Origin: Vanessa cardui
Taxonomy: Eukaryota > Arthropoda > Insecta > Lepidoptera > Nymphalidae
Direction of reading: 5' to 3'
Length of the DNA stretch: 64,000 bases
Assembly: GCF_905220365.1 (NCBI RefSeq)
Contig: NC_061126.1
Location: 14,322,001 to 14,386,000, forward strand
Both the position numbers and the translations under genes were made by a program. Under the pieces are notes generated by a model. It did no database searches. It saw nothing but the letters and a program-made list of their open reading frames with translations, and was not told the DNA's origin. Below, in pieces: positions 20,553-32,560 of the stretch (positions are counted from its first letter, which is position 1; each line of letters opens with the position of its first letter).

Positions 20553-22732
20553 AACATAACTGTACCCGACAGTCATATCTCTGAGGACGCCCTAAGATGT
20601 TCCAATTTTAAAATTATTCTGATTTGTTTCGCTTTACTCATAATGAGATTAACCGTAATTTTTATTAAGCGAAGATCAACCAAAAAAAAACAAAACCGAC
20701 TTTTTTGTAATATAATGATATTATATACCTTTGCATCAGTTACGTCTTAGCATAGGAAAGAGTTGACACTCCCAAGCGAATACCTCAGTTTAAATGCTAT
20801 TCTTACTGCCTCTTGAAGGATCTGGGGATTACATGCATTCTAAAATGAAACCTTAGCATATGCAAATAGCGAGGTAATAAGACCCATAATCGTTTGCAGC
20901 GTGAAGGCAGTCATTTGAAGTTATTTTCAGCAAGGCTAAGGGAACGAGCACGTCGCAAGATTAATAATGGAGCTATAAACTCCATTACCCACTCTGTAAT
21001 TAAGTTAAATGGATAAAATTTACCTAAGCGTTTGGGCAAATAATTAATTTTTGCGCAGAAACATTTCACTGAGCAGATTTCGGTTGTGGTGAAGCTTTAA
21101 GTACAAACGTTCTCACCAGATACGTGCGGCCGATTGGGTGTATGATAACACTTTTGTAACTCCTTACACCTGATATTTACCTGAAAATAGAACATACAAT
21201 TATTTTAACGTTTCGAGAAAATCAAAGAAAATGTTTTAGTTACATAATACAAACACTCTTCTCTTAATATAAATATGTGAAAACTAAATTATAATAAATT
21301 CCCAAATTCTATGTTACATTTTATCAATAAATACATTTATAAATCATGTTAAAAATATTATCGAATAAGGCTTACAATAGTTTAAAAGATCATTGAGTGC
21401 ATTTTCATATAGGATACATAAATTAAATTTTATATTTTTTCATTGTTATAGAATTGTAGTGAGGTCTTCTCCAGGAATCTTCCGGTAATTTTCCCGAACC
21501 GATGGGCACACTACACCTAATTCAATCTTGGATACAAAAGTGCTTGTAATACTTGAAAGATTTATGTTCAACTTGTCACAACGTCCAATATATTCTCAAA
21601 AACAAGACACGAAAGCAAATTCGTCGGGTATATGTAATAACTTAGTGTTGGAAGTATTACAAGGTATCGGTCGGTGCGTGCGGCCTCCCAGACCTCAGAT
21701 TTATGCCCCACTACCGTGCCCAAAAATAATTGGATCGCGACCGAAAAATAAATTGCCACGCGCCCCTGCCCAACTACGAATAACCCTAACGATTTGTTAT
21801 TGAGAACTCCAAAATTACAACGTAGCAAGTTTCGCTCAACGTTATTTAATCCTCACATATTTTATGCTCTTTTGTTATGTTTACGAGTTTAAAATAATTA
21901 TACGGTTGCTTTAATCGTTTATGTTTTAACAAGCTTTGTCCTGCGATATCGTTGTGTTTGGCATTTTTTTATATATTTTTATCACCGTTTTAGGTTTTAA
22001 ATAAATATTGACACTCCAGTAATTTTAAGACTTTAAGACAATTTAATACAATATATATTTTTTAAATAAAACCTTTGTCAAAGAACCTATTTACCAATTT
22101 TATATTAGTAGCTCCAGTAGTTACAACTCAGAGATGCTAGAAAGTTAACATATACATGTATAATTAGATATAACGGTTCCTGAGTATTACAACCCGGGTG
22201 CTTAACAAATAGCTGTTCATCTCTACCTATGAGGTTAGAGTGAATAGGCAATACCCTAAGCAAGCACATAGATTACATCAGTCAACCATCAGTCATGATT
22301 GCCTGACGTCATTAAAAAACCGAATAGTATAATAATGATAGGAGTCAACGGTGTAAAGGATCATATATAGATATATGTATATCAACATTTACACATATAA
22401 GTATATCAAAATAAAGATAGTCATATAAAATTGCGGTTATATCATCACTACTCGTTAACTGAATAATGAATTTTAATTAGTCCTCTCATTATGTCTGTAA
22501 AAAGCCTTTATATCTACAGTATATAAATTTATATTTTTTGTATATAATAATATAATTTAAACGAGTGAATGTATATTAATTAACACGTTGCCGATTAACT
22601 CAAAAACTTTAATAGGATTACTTGACCCTTCAACTTCTGTAGGTATGTAATAATTCAATGACCTAATAAGGTCGTAATTCTGAAAGCATAAAACACTCAA
22701 GATTCATTCCTTAATTAATATTTATATTAATA
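20553..22732. other. Unannotated, no gene seen
   Basis: No recognisable element. The 21650-21790 stretch is unusually C/G-rich (GGTGCGTGCGGCCTCCCAGA, CACGCGCCCCTGCCCAACTA) and gives overlapping open frames on both strands (91 codons plus at 21528-21803; 86 codons minus at 21568-21828) with no recognisable protein. Confidence 0.4.
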
Positions 22733-22862
22733 TTCTATTCTAATACTATAAACGCGAAAGTAGCTCTGTCGATTTGTCTGGTATTCTTTCTCGGACAACC
22801 CACTAAAGCTAATTTGATGATATTTATTATAAACCAAAACCTAATACCTCGCGGTTGACTAG
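22733..22862 (+). mobile_element. Helitron, internally deleted (type A)
   Basis: The 5' end TCTATTCTAATACTATAAAC, then GCGAAAGTAGCTCTGTCG and AAAGCTAATTTGATGATATT, follows the family. The usual middle is missing, and a possible end CTCGCGGTTGACTAG (CTAG at 22859-22862, followed by T) closes a 130-bp relic. Confidence 0.6.
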
Positions 22863-24496
22863 TTATTTCAGTAATTTTATAGTTAGTTTGTTTGTTACGA
22901 TTGAAAGTCTTAACGGATTTTAGTAACATTTTGCATATGTTTCGTCAGCAGTACAGAAAACGAGTGTAGAGTCTACACCCTCTCTTACTTGGGAAAAGTC
23001 GCAGGCAGAATTTAATACTGTGATAAAAATAAGGGCACAATTAATCCATTATTAGGCATAGCTTCCTCTACTCTTACTTAATGAGGAAGTATGAAGTTTA
23101 CATCATAATTACGTAACAGCTGACCGTGTGTAAAGACTCAAAATTAATTGAACCAAAAATATTAATTTAAAATCCACGTATTCAATTGACTCGTTCACGT
23201 AGGTGCAAATATAAAAATACATTCTTAGAAATATGTTCCGTTGAAGATCTCTAAAATATTTGCCATTCGTTTTATATTGACTTTATGAGATTTCACCGCA
23301 GTATTTGCTCGGGACAGTTTCAGAATAGGCTATTGGTTGTAAGCAGTTCGGGTTGAGCTGCAAATAGAACATATTTTCATATTTGTGACATTCGATTCTA
23401 CGTACCTTTATGTTTTGAATCATTACGTAATCCATATAACTTGTTACGCAGTAAAATTGAGTTATGAGTTTCATTACATCATCATTGTTGTTATATGTGG
23501 CTCTAGGGGTTAATTCTAGTAACTTATAATGATTATGATACGATTCAACTTCGACTATTCCTCACGGATATTGACCTCAGCGTAATCATAGCTGAGGGTT
23601 AATTCTACTTATTTGTTTCGCTTAAGATACGATCCCTTTTATATTTCGATCCAACTTCAAACGGACCGCAACTGGATAGTTGTGTTAGTTTTATAAGCTC
23701 AACGACAGCGATTACGTTTCGTTTCGATTGCGATAAACTGACAATTTGTTAAAAGAATTGGCGCCCAGTTTGGGGGACTCATTCAGCTAAGTTTGCTTTC
23801 ATTATTCTATAAACATTTCTTTGATAAGAATATACATTAACAACATCATAAGCCTTTTATAAACATTAATATATTTATTTATTTACTTTGTTACATATGT
23901 TTGTGTAAATAGAGAGATTTGCTCTGAAATGTCGTTCTCGTAGCAAGATTCTATTTCAAAAATAGAATCAATGTATTTCACATTCATGTGGATCTAGGAA
24001 ATGTTAACAGGGGACTCCCCTTTCTGTGGAGATGTACTTGACGGTATTATTACTTTAACAGATGGTATAATGGGAGACCATTTCAACGTAAGTAATACGA
24101 TAAAACCATTCATGTGTTATTGCATATATCTGTTATATAGTGTAATGGCAGATGTTTCTATATTATATATATCTGACTATACTTTTGAGTATAATGTAAA
24201 CACCGTATAGTACTGAATATAACACCCAATGTAAGTTCATTGGTATTAATTCTAATAACAAAAGTATGGGTTATTGATATTCGCCCATTTACCGCTAGGC
24301 CAAAACATTATATAGTAAATCAAAATATTGATATGACTTTTCATTTTAGTGCACAACGTTTATCTTATATTTTTAATTTGATTAAGCTATTGACGCTAGA
24401 TGTAATATCGTCATTTCAATGAATTACTGTTACTTACCTATAAAACATTTACATCATATTTTAATTGATAGCAGATTTGAAAAGTGAGAAAGCCAG
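22863..24496. other. Unannotated; small perfect hairpin
   Basis: No gene seen. A 10-bp perfect stem (GATTCTATTT / AAATAGAATC, loop CAA) lies at 23947-23969. Frames of 60-69 codons here are unremarkable. Confidence 0.45.
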
Positions 24497-24590
24497 TGTT
24501 GCCATATGTTCCAAACCCTCTCCTTAATGGAAGAGGAGGCCTTATGTCAGCAGTGGGAAATGTACAGGCTGTTACTTACTTTACTACTTT
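24497..24590 (+). mobile_element. Metulj-like SINE 3' end, TTACTTT-tail type
   Basis: ATATGTTCCAAACCCTCTCC, TTAATGGAAGAGGAGGCCTT, CAGCAGTGGGAAATGTACAG and GCTGTTACTTACTTTACTAC. The tail is TTACTTT-based rather than TTG-based, as in the copies at 47256 and 55694. Confidence 0.85.
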
Positions 24591-24604
24591 ACAGTGTTGC
24601 AACA

Positions 24605-24690
24605 GGCATTAGGGGTATAAGGTTGGTGACGCATTAGTGCATTATGTAACAATATCTATGGATGTGGTGACCGTTCATCACCAAGACCTG
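24605..24690 (+). repeat. LepRep-A repeat, 3' fragment
   Basis: AAGGTTGGTGACGCATTAGT, GTAACAATATCTATGGATGT and GGTGACCGTTCATCACC correspond to the last third of the element. Confidence 0.65.
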
Positions 24691-24708
24691 AAAACTTGAT
24701 GACAATGA

Positions 24709-25077
24709 TCTCGGGACACTCAGTTGGAAGTTGCTTTCGCACGTGACAATTTCAGCACATTCGTTTTACTATTAGCTGCGCAAAAGGACTGTAAAAATAT
24801 CTCGGGGGATTGTTCATTGTATAATTATAATCGTGGTACGAAAACTGTAAATTTCGGTAGCTGTGTATGTATGTGGTACCTCTTTAGCATGTGTCATGCG
24901 CGAATCCATCAAATTTTAATTAGCTTCGGTACGAGTTTCTTATTATCACTGGAATTGAAAAGATACGCCAGAAAACTAGAGCTCCCACTTCAAGCATTTT
25001 TGTTCGAAATGAAGATGCAGCACGATAATCATTTAACTTCAAATTTAATGTATTTCGCGGAAGAATCAATCCGATAA
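24709..25077 (+). other. Longest open frame in window; probably not coding
   Basis: Open from 24709 to a TAA/TGA cluster at 25075. The nominal start at 24724 is TTG, not ATG. The 117-codon product has no signal peptide, domain or repeat that I recognise. In AT-rich DNA one or two frames this long are expected by chance in 64 kb on six frames. I list it only so that it is not mistaken for a gene. Confidence 0.25.
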
Positions 25078-25129
25078 TGATAAAGCGCGTTAAAAGGTTA
25101 CTTTATTTCTTATAATATTTATAGTAATA

Positions 25130-25355
25130 TTTGGTGGTACGGCTTTGTGGAAGTCTACCTAAGAAGGAACAACTCAATCATTATATACTTAGTATTGATT
25201 TGTTCTAAGTCAAAGGATCAGTTAGTCATTGTAACTACATGCGTAAGTGACATAACATTTTAGTACCCAAGGTTGGTACTGACTGATACTTCTGAAAGTA
25301 GCAATAGGCAGTAATGCTCACTTACGATGAGGTGGATGTGCCAATCCACGTACAA
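25130..25355 (+). repeat. LepRep-A repeat, diverged
   Basis: TTTGGTGGTACGGCTTTGTG, AACTCAATCATTATATACTT, GTAACTACATGCGTAAGTGA, TTTTAGTACCCAAGGTTGGT, GCTCACTTACGATGAGGTGG. It follows the family order over its full length with many substitutions. Confidence 0.8.
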
Positions 25356-25882
25356 ATATAAAATTTAAAATTGGAGTAGTATTATTCTTATTTTGATAAT
25401 TGATTTACAAATAGTAAAAAAAGAAGATATTTTGATGACGAAGATAATGATTTCCTTGAGTTCTATCCAAATTAGAGGATGTGGTTCTACAGCCCTAAAT
25501 CTGACCTGAAATTCTCTACACTTTGTTATCACTATTCGTGGCAACTATCAGTACTAAAGGGGAGGTAGGCTTGGAATTTTCAATCGGATCTGACAAAAGG
25601 GTATTTCTGTTAAAATTAACTCATTAAATCCTGAGGAGTTGTGTGTCGTTAGTGGTCTGAGTAATGTGAAAGGTCGACTGTGGTTTACGCGAGATTCAGA
25701 TCGAACTCAGGAGTTACTCCATGCTCTTTCATTACATATACAACAACTTGCACCAAAATAATATGCCTCATTTATTGCTTTACAGCATTTTAAACGTATC
25801 TTCAGAATTTTATTGTATATATGAATACACTGCCACAGGATGTATTGCTTTTGCGTAATTTTATAAATATAATACTTACGAA
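25356..25882. other. Unannotated, no gene seen
   Basis: Mixed composition, no recognisable repeat. Confidence 0.45.
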
Positions 25883-26167
25883 TATCCGAGATGTCCCAGT
25901 GGTTAGAACGCGTACATCTTAAGCGATTATTGCGGGTTCAAACCCAGACAAGCGCCATAAAATTTTCATGTGCTTAATTTCTGTTTATAATTCATCTCCT
26001 GTTCTGCGGTGAAGGAAAACATCGTAACTAATTTTAACGAAATTCGGCCATATATGTTTGGAGTCCGCATTGGAGCAACGTGGTGGAATATGCTCAAACC
26101 TTTTTTACCTTTAAAGGGAGAAGTGGCCTTAGCCCATCAGTGGGAAATTTACAGTCTGTTGATGATT
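25883..26167 (+). mobile_element. Metulj-like SINE, complete
   Basis: Head GAGATGTCCCAGTGGTTAGA with a consensus-like B box GGTTCAAACCC at 25934-25944. The body has TTCATGTGCTTAATTTCTGT, CGGTGAAGGAAAACATCGTA, CCGCATTGGAGCAACGTGGT and AGTGGGAAATTTACAGTCTG. A short internal deletion removes the GAGGAAACCTGCATG block. The tail is TTGATGATTGATG. Confidence 0.93.
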
Positions 26168-26261
26168 GATGAATACTTACGAATATAGAGTTTCATGTTA
26201 TAAAATATTGAAGCTTCAAAGGTACCTTAATGTTTTAATGATAGGCTTTCACGTAACTTGG

Positions 26262-26450
26262 TGCGTAGGCCCCACCCACTCATCGCTTATTATACTTCTA
26301 AGCATACTTTGTATTGCTCTCTTCCGGTTCAGAGCGGTGAGTATGCCAGTTTAATTACTGGCACAAAGGATGTAATTGTTTAGAGTCCATTGTCGAGATG
26401 CATTGAGGCTGCAGAGACTTACACTTCTTTCAGTGCCGATGTCAATGGCT
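26262..26450 (+). repeat. LepRep-A repeat, diverged
   Basis: GGCCCCACCCACTCATCGCT, TTGTATTGCTCTCTTCCGGT, GCGGTGAGTATGCCAG, TTACTGGCACAAAGGATGTA, GATGCATTGAGGCTGCAGAG. Confidence 0.75.
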
Positions 26451-27599
26451 GGAAATTATCGTTTATTACATGATAGCTCATTTTTCCGTCCGACTTTACT
26501 CGCTAACAATGACACTTTTTGAAATTCAATATGTAATTCTAATCAAATAATAGAAATTTCCTATTAAGATTGTCTGTAATGTCTGGGTGACAATAACCCA
26601 AAAAGTCAGGATCAAAATTGAGACTATAAGTAATGTATATAATTGATCGATAAGTTTTGCTTGATAAATGATTCTAACTTAGCCATTTTAGTGACATCGG
26701 TCATTATTTTAACAGTCTATACTATAAGTCGTCAAAATTGGCTCTCTGTTCTTAAAGATAATTATTAATGCACAAATAAATAGTGCACGTGATATGACCA
26801 AAGAAACAATTGTTGGATGATGTAGAGACGATATGGATGAAAATAATGTTACTTGTGAGATTACGTCAGGCAGAAAAGTGTGGAAGAAGACTTGCTACTC
26901 CAAATAAAATTTGGATAAGGGCAGGAAGGTGATGGAATAAATATTATAATACTTTATGTAATTATGGAGATTGAGACATTAAGGGATAATCCGCATGAGT
27001 TCGATTCAATTTCGTCACACTTATATCCTTGACTCGCCGATAAACAACCGTTATAGGATTAAGCTTCAAATATCCTTAACAAGAGGGTCTTTACAAAGAT
27101 TGTATGTTTAAATTAATATTATTCGAATACATATGTTTACTAAATGAAAAACGGAATCACGAGAACAATAATAAAAACTGTGACAAAAGTATGCCAACTA
27201 ATTAGTTCTTGTGTAATTAAAACAGGCTTTGAATCTTGACATTACGTGTCTCTCACATTTCGAACGTGTTGTTATAACGACGAAAACAAAGAACTTAGCT
27301 GTAAAACATTTCGTTCAATCATTAAAAATGTAACGGGGACTTGTTTATGGAAATATAAGTCTATACTTAAACAAAAACACTAACAAACGTATGTTATTAT
27401 CACAATCAATTAACTTAATTTTGTTCACCTTTGTTGCTGCTTAGGATTTAAGTAATTATATGGATTTCATTAATAACAGTATTTAAGAAGAAAAAGTAAT
27501 ACTATTATAGTACAAAACTTTAATCTATGTAAGTGAAGCCGCGGGCCGGATAGTCTGTTATATGACCATTTAGTTTTACAACTAAGTAACGTTTTAGTG
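26451..27599. other. Unannotated, no gene seen
   Basis: AT-rich. A GAAGCCGCGGGCCGG string at 27535-27549 resembles the Helitron type A 3' hairpin but lacks CTAG and any recognisable body. Confidence 0.45.
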
Positions 27600-27845
27600 T
27601 ATAACGAATTCATCATCATCATCATCATCAGCCCGTACCCGTCCACTGCTGGGCATAGGCCTCTCCAAGTGCATGCTACTTTGGACTTTCTCCGGCTACT
27701 CGCATCCAGCTCCTGCCTGCCGCCTTGCGTATATCGTCACTCCACCGTGCCTGAGGACGTCCTACACAACGTTTGCCGAGACGCGGTCTCCACTCTAGAA
27801 CGCGTTTTCCCCAACGGTTGTCGGTTCTGCGACAAATATAACGAA
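27600..27845 (-). pseudogene. RTE-type LINE 3' end: reverse transcriptase C-terminus, broken
   Basis: On the minus strand one frame reads RPRLGKRCVGRPQARWSDDI, then RKAAGRSWMRVAGESPK, an in-frame TAG, then HALGEAYAQQWTGTG and a stop. That is the typical C-terminal tail of lepidopteran RTE-like LINE polyproteins (RW.DDI.KAAG..W...A.....W..LGEAYAQQW). A (TGATGA)n tail follows immediately (CATCAT run at 27611-27630 on the plus strand). The copy is 5'-truncated to about 70 codons and carries at least one nonsense change where the family has Trp. No enzymatic function is possible. The plus-strand 100-codon frame over it is an antisense shadow. Confidence 0.85.
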
Positions 27846-29854
27846 TTATCATGTTTAATTTACGTTAATTATCAAATAATACTTAACATGATTCAATAGA
27901 ACGGTTTCCTTCATTACGTAGAAACGCTGGTAAATGTTACCGCAACCAAAAGATAAACCATTAAAGATATAAAGTCTTGATATTCGAGGATGTTTTTGTA
28001 GTGTGATTTGTGTAAAGTAAACTAAATAGGGAAACCGGTAAATATGTCCATCATTTTAGAACAAAAATTCAATTCATCATAGTCATATAAGTTTTCGAGG
28101 TCAGACGAAGGTTGCATTAATAATGCACACATAATATATCGTAGTCTATATTTTCTAACTTCACCGGCGATCCTAGGGCTCACATTCTTGGTAGATTCAT
28201 ATATTGCCGGACATAACTTTGGCGAATGCAATATTAAAAAAACGTAGTTTTTTTAGCTTAAAACATATATAGCGTTTATAAATTTTATGGAAAATTTGAG
28301 GAAAAAATTCAAAAAAAAATTGGACCGATAATCAATGTTTAAATATTGACAAATATTTAGTGTTTAATCGTTTCTATAAAACAGAAGAAAGAAGACGGTT
28401 TTTAATTGATACTTTTTTTTAAATAATTTTTTCTAGTTGCATATTTAACAAATTTTGTAAAAATCTAAAATCGTGATAACTCAAAAATGGTTAATTTTTG
28501 CACCTTGCATATAGGGGATAAAATTATTGCAAATACTCATCCCTATCACCTTATTACCAATAACCTTGTATATGTATCCTATAATCTGTGTTGGATAATT
28601 GATTTAAAAAATTTGTCAAGTTATTCTTTGAAACCGTTTCAATGGTCAGGTGGTGACAGAAGCATTGCGCTTCGGCCTATTTAAGCAATTTATTAATTTT
28701 GAATTGTATGTACTGTTATCGAATGAAGTAGACATATGTACATTATTTATGTCAGAATCGATATTGATTTCTGGTTATACAATTATTGTACCATTAATAA
28801 TTAATCACTTCTCCTTCAAACCCTAATATAAAATGTCACTGTTTGATCGTAGATAATTGTTAGGCAATGGTTGTAACTATCAAGGTTTCCAACGAAATTT
28901 TTTTTGATCAAATTCATTTTCTTCATTTTTAACTTAAGTTTCATAACGGAATAAAGTAAGGTTCATTTTGAAACAAAAAAAATATATTTTGAATAAACAA
29001 GCTAATTGACAACGGGTTCTGCCCAGCAACTGCATGTTTGATCAGGCCTACTGGAGTTTGCTTGTGTATAATCGCAAAAGCGCGCGAATGTGCTTTCGAG
29101 CAAAATATAGCGTACGCTCGAGCAAAGTTTCTGCGCGCTACTCATTGCGTCTTTTTTGCTTTTTTCGGTCAGTTTTTTTTCTTTTTCGATTTTATTACAG
29201 TATGTGAGTTATTGTTAATTCATTAGCGAAAAAATATTGCTGAGCTGTCCTTCAACATTTACAAACTCTTAGTGGGTCAAACTATACAAGTAAATCACAA
29301 TAGAGGATCTAACAATACTTTACTTTGATATTTTTATGGCATTATATATACCGATTATGTTAACATGATTTTTGATTGAATAGGTCGGTTAGTTAAAAGC
29401 GAGTGAAAGGGTACACGACATTATAGGGGTTCCGCTGCGAAACCTTAAAAATTATTTGTAATATTAGCTTCTGTGGATAAATCAAAAGTTTGAAATTAGC
29501 GAATAATATAATCTTATGTATAAAAGTACTGGATGGTTCTCTACATAAGCCTAGAAATAATCGAATTATTCATTAATAAATAGTTGTAATAAATTAAACG
29601 ATTCTGTATATTTTACAACATGTTTATATTTTACTAATAAATATGAATCTAGAAAACGATTCACATGTTTCTGTAAATTTATATACCTATAAAATTGACG
29701 AATTTCCATACAAAATTATGTCCCCCAAATTGAAATGACTTTTCTGGAAATAATCTTCATATAATTGTACAGTTATGATCCCACATAATCTTACGACAAA
29801 TAAAAAGTTAAATATAAATATTAAAATTCAACACGTCCGCGTAATTTTATAAAA
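27846..29854. other. Unannotated; two stretches of note
   Basis: 28420-28685 (AAATCGTGATAACTCAAAAA, CTTGCATATAGGGGATAAAA, ATACTCATCCCTATCACC) reads like a dispersed repeat, but I cannot name it and there is no second copy here. 28990-29170 is CpG-rich (AAGCGCGCGAATGTGC, AGCGTACGCTCGAGC). No recognisable genes. Confidence 0.4.
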
Positions 29855-29914
29855 ATGGCGACGAATTCCGGAAGCGGCTCGAAAAACAAATGGTGTGAAC
29901 TCGCAGATTCATAG
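29855..29914 (+). other. Candidate 19-codon small ORF
   Basis: ATG in a favourable context (AAAAATGGCG) opens MATNSGSGSKNKWCELADS followed by TAG. The stretch is GC-richer than its flanks (CGTCCGCG upstream, AGCGGCGC downstream). The product matches nothing I know, and a run of 19 sense codons is common by chance. It could also be the start of a spliced exon. Confidence 0.15.
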
Positions 29915-31791
29915 CGGCGCTCAAACTATTTTAATATTAAATTTTAAAGTTCAAAAATGCGTGGTCTGAGCAAAATACGAAGATTCTATTCCAATTCAAT
30001 GCCTTTAAAGAAACGAACAGTGCACGGGCAAACAACGAGCTATAAATAAAGAACGGGTTTGCTTCTTACAACTTTGCGCGATTTGAATTCAAGCCATTTG
30101 CATAAAACGCCTTTTTAAAATTATATAATTCTTACTCTTTTAAAGTCTTAACGATTTAAAAGAGAATTCTTGAGGTTTCGCAGGGGCGGAGTTAATTTAA
30201 AACATGTTTAAATTGCATAATGTTTTATGAATAAATTATTTAAAATTATTAAGCAGAGATTGCTATGAAGGTGCAAATATAGGTTTTTGAGACACATTTT
30301 CTCAAACAAAGTTAAAAAATTAAAATTAATTATCACCCTGTGTATGACCTACGGTTTTATTGTTTTTTTTCACATCCCTTCGATCGAAGTTCGAACACAC
30401 GTGTAACAAATTTTAATCAATTTAAATTTAGAATCATTGTTGGTCTTCCCCACTGATGAACCATCACGATCCAATATATATATTTCATGGAGCGGGTTTG
30501 TAGACGCTGCGACTCACCACTGTTGGCGCTATGCATATTAACTTATATGTCGGGCAACGAATCCCCATGACAATAGAGATGTATTCACAGGCAGGGTTAC
30601 GTCAGCTAGAGTAATAAACTACATAATATCGTATAATAAAATATTACTTTTTTTAATAAAATTATAAAAAACATACTCGAATGCCGCAAACTCATTAACT
30701 CCTGACCGCGGTTCAAAATTGGAAATAATAATTAAAATGAATAACGATCGTGGTTTAACTTTCACGCAATGTGATTTTAATCCTTTAATACTTAAAATAT
30801 TGTTTTTTTAATTAGCTCGATTTAATTGAATTATATTTATTTATTATTATTACACAAATAAAACTGTACCCATTGATATAGTCAAATATTTTTAGTAGTA
30901 TATATAGTCACTCGTATACTAATAACTACACAATTACAGAATCTTGAATATAGTCCCCCGTTCAAACAGATTTGTGCTCTTAAAAATCTTTTGATAACTC
31001 CAAATGATTTTTCCCAACGGGAAGTACGTTTGAGACGTTACTTTATAAGCTTAATTTATTGCAATGCCGTTCCTACCGAGAAGAATCTACCCAAATACAG
31101 TAGATACTATTTATCATGGTTAAACTTTATATTTATTAATTGAAAAGGTTTAATTTGTTTTAATCTAACATTATCAATTATGTATTCTTTTGGATTAAAG
31201 TCATAGTCATTGTCAACAGAGACTAACCATCGCGCAAGCATATTTTACAAGTAAAGGCACTCTCTTTTCCCTCGCCCTCATAATCCGACGTGAAGGCTAT
31301 CTGTCAATGAGAGTAAGTTCTTGCAAAGACGTACTTTCCACAGCACGCCATTAAGAATGGTACGTGAAAACTCAGCACTACTAAGGCTTCGATAGATATC
31401 TCGACAATTTTGACCTGACACCTTAAATTAGTCATTTTAATATCAAATTAGTATCAAAGCCGTTGAAGGTATTATGGTGCATGTTCGCTTGTGTGTGAAT
31501 CAATTTAATAAATCAAGCAAATACGCGCTTGCAAGCGCTAGAGAAACATTAGTCCGTCGCCCCGTCTATACAGCCAATCACACAATTCAATTAAGTTAAA
31601 AGCAAACAGCGCTGCAGTCCGTACAAATATGAATTTATGTAACTTCCGTCAGGTTCGATACACACAATAATAAAATTCATCTGATACAGCTGTATATTGT
31701 GTCGAATAATTTCTGGTTTTCTTACTTAGTTGTGATATATTCATGGATGGTTTTAACGCAATATTATAGAATTTGTATTCTAGGTCTTACA
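29915..31791. other. Unannotated, no gene seen
   Basis: Largely AT-rich. Slightly CpG-richer patches at 30485-30625 and 31200-31390 have no recognisable content. Confidence 0.45.
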
Positions 31792-31880
31792 TCAATACGT
31801 AGTATGAAACAAAGTCGCTTTCCGCTGTTAGTCCCTATGCATACTTAGATCTTTAAAAGTACGCGTTTGGTGCGTTTTTT
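31792..31880 (+). mobile_element. Helitron 5' end fragment (type C)
   Basis: TCAATACGTAGTATGAAACA after an A, then AAGTCGCTTTCCGCTGTTAG, CCCTATGCATACTTAGATCT, TTTGGTGCGTTTTTT, matches the first ~90 bp of the intact element at 46623. It stops about 14 bp before the next Helitron begins. Confidence 0.8.
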
Positions 31881-31893
31881 AACGTTATATATA

Positions 31894-32350
31894 ACTATAT
31901 ATATAATAAAATTGGAGTGTCTGTTTGTAATATTAAAATAGTCTTTTTTATCAATGCATGTGTATGTGTAGACCGTACCTACATATACCAAAATAACATT
32001 TTTTTTTAATTTTTGTGTGTCTGTCCGTTTTTTCCAGCTAATCTTTGGGATGGCCGGACCGATTTTGACGGACCTTTCACTGACAGATAACTTATATAGT
32101 AAGGAGTAACTTATATATAAATTCAAATGCGTACACACTCATCACATCTAGAGTATAATATATCAGAGAAACACCTACTATTTTAGAGGTTTCTAATGTG
32201 TTGTCGTGAATGAATTCATTTTTGACCTTACCTCGCAACACTGTCTGAAGCCTAGGAGATAAATAAAAATAATTGGTACATAGCAAAAATTGTACACCTT
32301 TTATAGATCTCTAAGCATTGTTTCCGTGCGAAGTTGGGTCGGGTTGCTAG
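31894..32350 (+). mobile_element. Non-autonomous Helitron (type B front, type C back)
   Basis: Starts near TATATATATAATAAAATTGG and AGTGTCTGTTTGTAATATTA, has GGCCGGACCGATTTTGACGG in the middle, and ends CCGTGCGAAGTTGGGTCGGG, TTG and CTAG (32347-32350) before T. The second half (AGAAACACCTACTATTTTAG, AGGTTTCTAATGTGTTGTCG) is clearly related to type C elements, whereas the first half is not. The 97- and 64-codon minus-strand frames over it are shadows. Confidence 0.85.
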
Positions 32351-32495
32351 TATGTAAGGCAGTTACATTTGCAGCAAGTTAATATTTGCATTCTAAATTT
32401 AAAACGCTCTAAAGGAAAGATACGAAAAAGGAAAACACAAAATTATAATATCTTTTTTCGTTTCCAGTCAAGAAGAGTGAAAATTTTATTAACAA

Positions 32496-32560
32496 CTAGT
32501 TGCCAGCCCGGCTTCGAAGACTTTTGTAATAAGGCTTTACATTAAACGTTTATATATAAA
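32496..32560 (-). mobile_element. Helitron 3' terminal fragment
   Basis: ACTAGTTGCCAGCCCGGCTT then CGAAG is the complement of the CGAAGCCGGGCTGGCAACTAGT terminus, with CTAG at 32496-32499. The body is cut off by the foldback element that begins at 32561. Confidence 0.75.

Noticed and set aside
24709..25077. The 117-codon frame, the longest in the window, as a real gene.
   Set aside because: It has no ATG at its start (TTG), no recognisable domain, and its length is expected by chance in AT-rich DNA over six frames.
27597..27899. 100-codon plus-strand frame beginning with a His/Ile repeat.
   Set aside because: It is antisense to the RTE-type LINE 3' end. The ATCATC repeat is the complement of the LINE tail.
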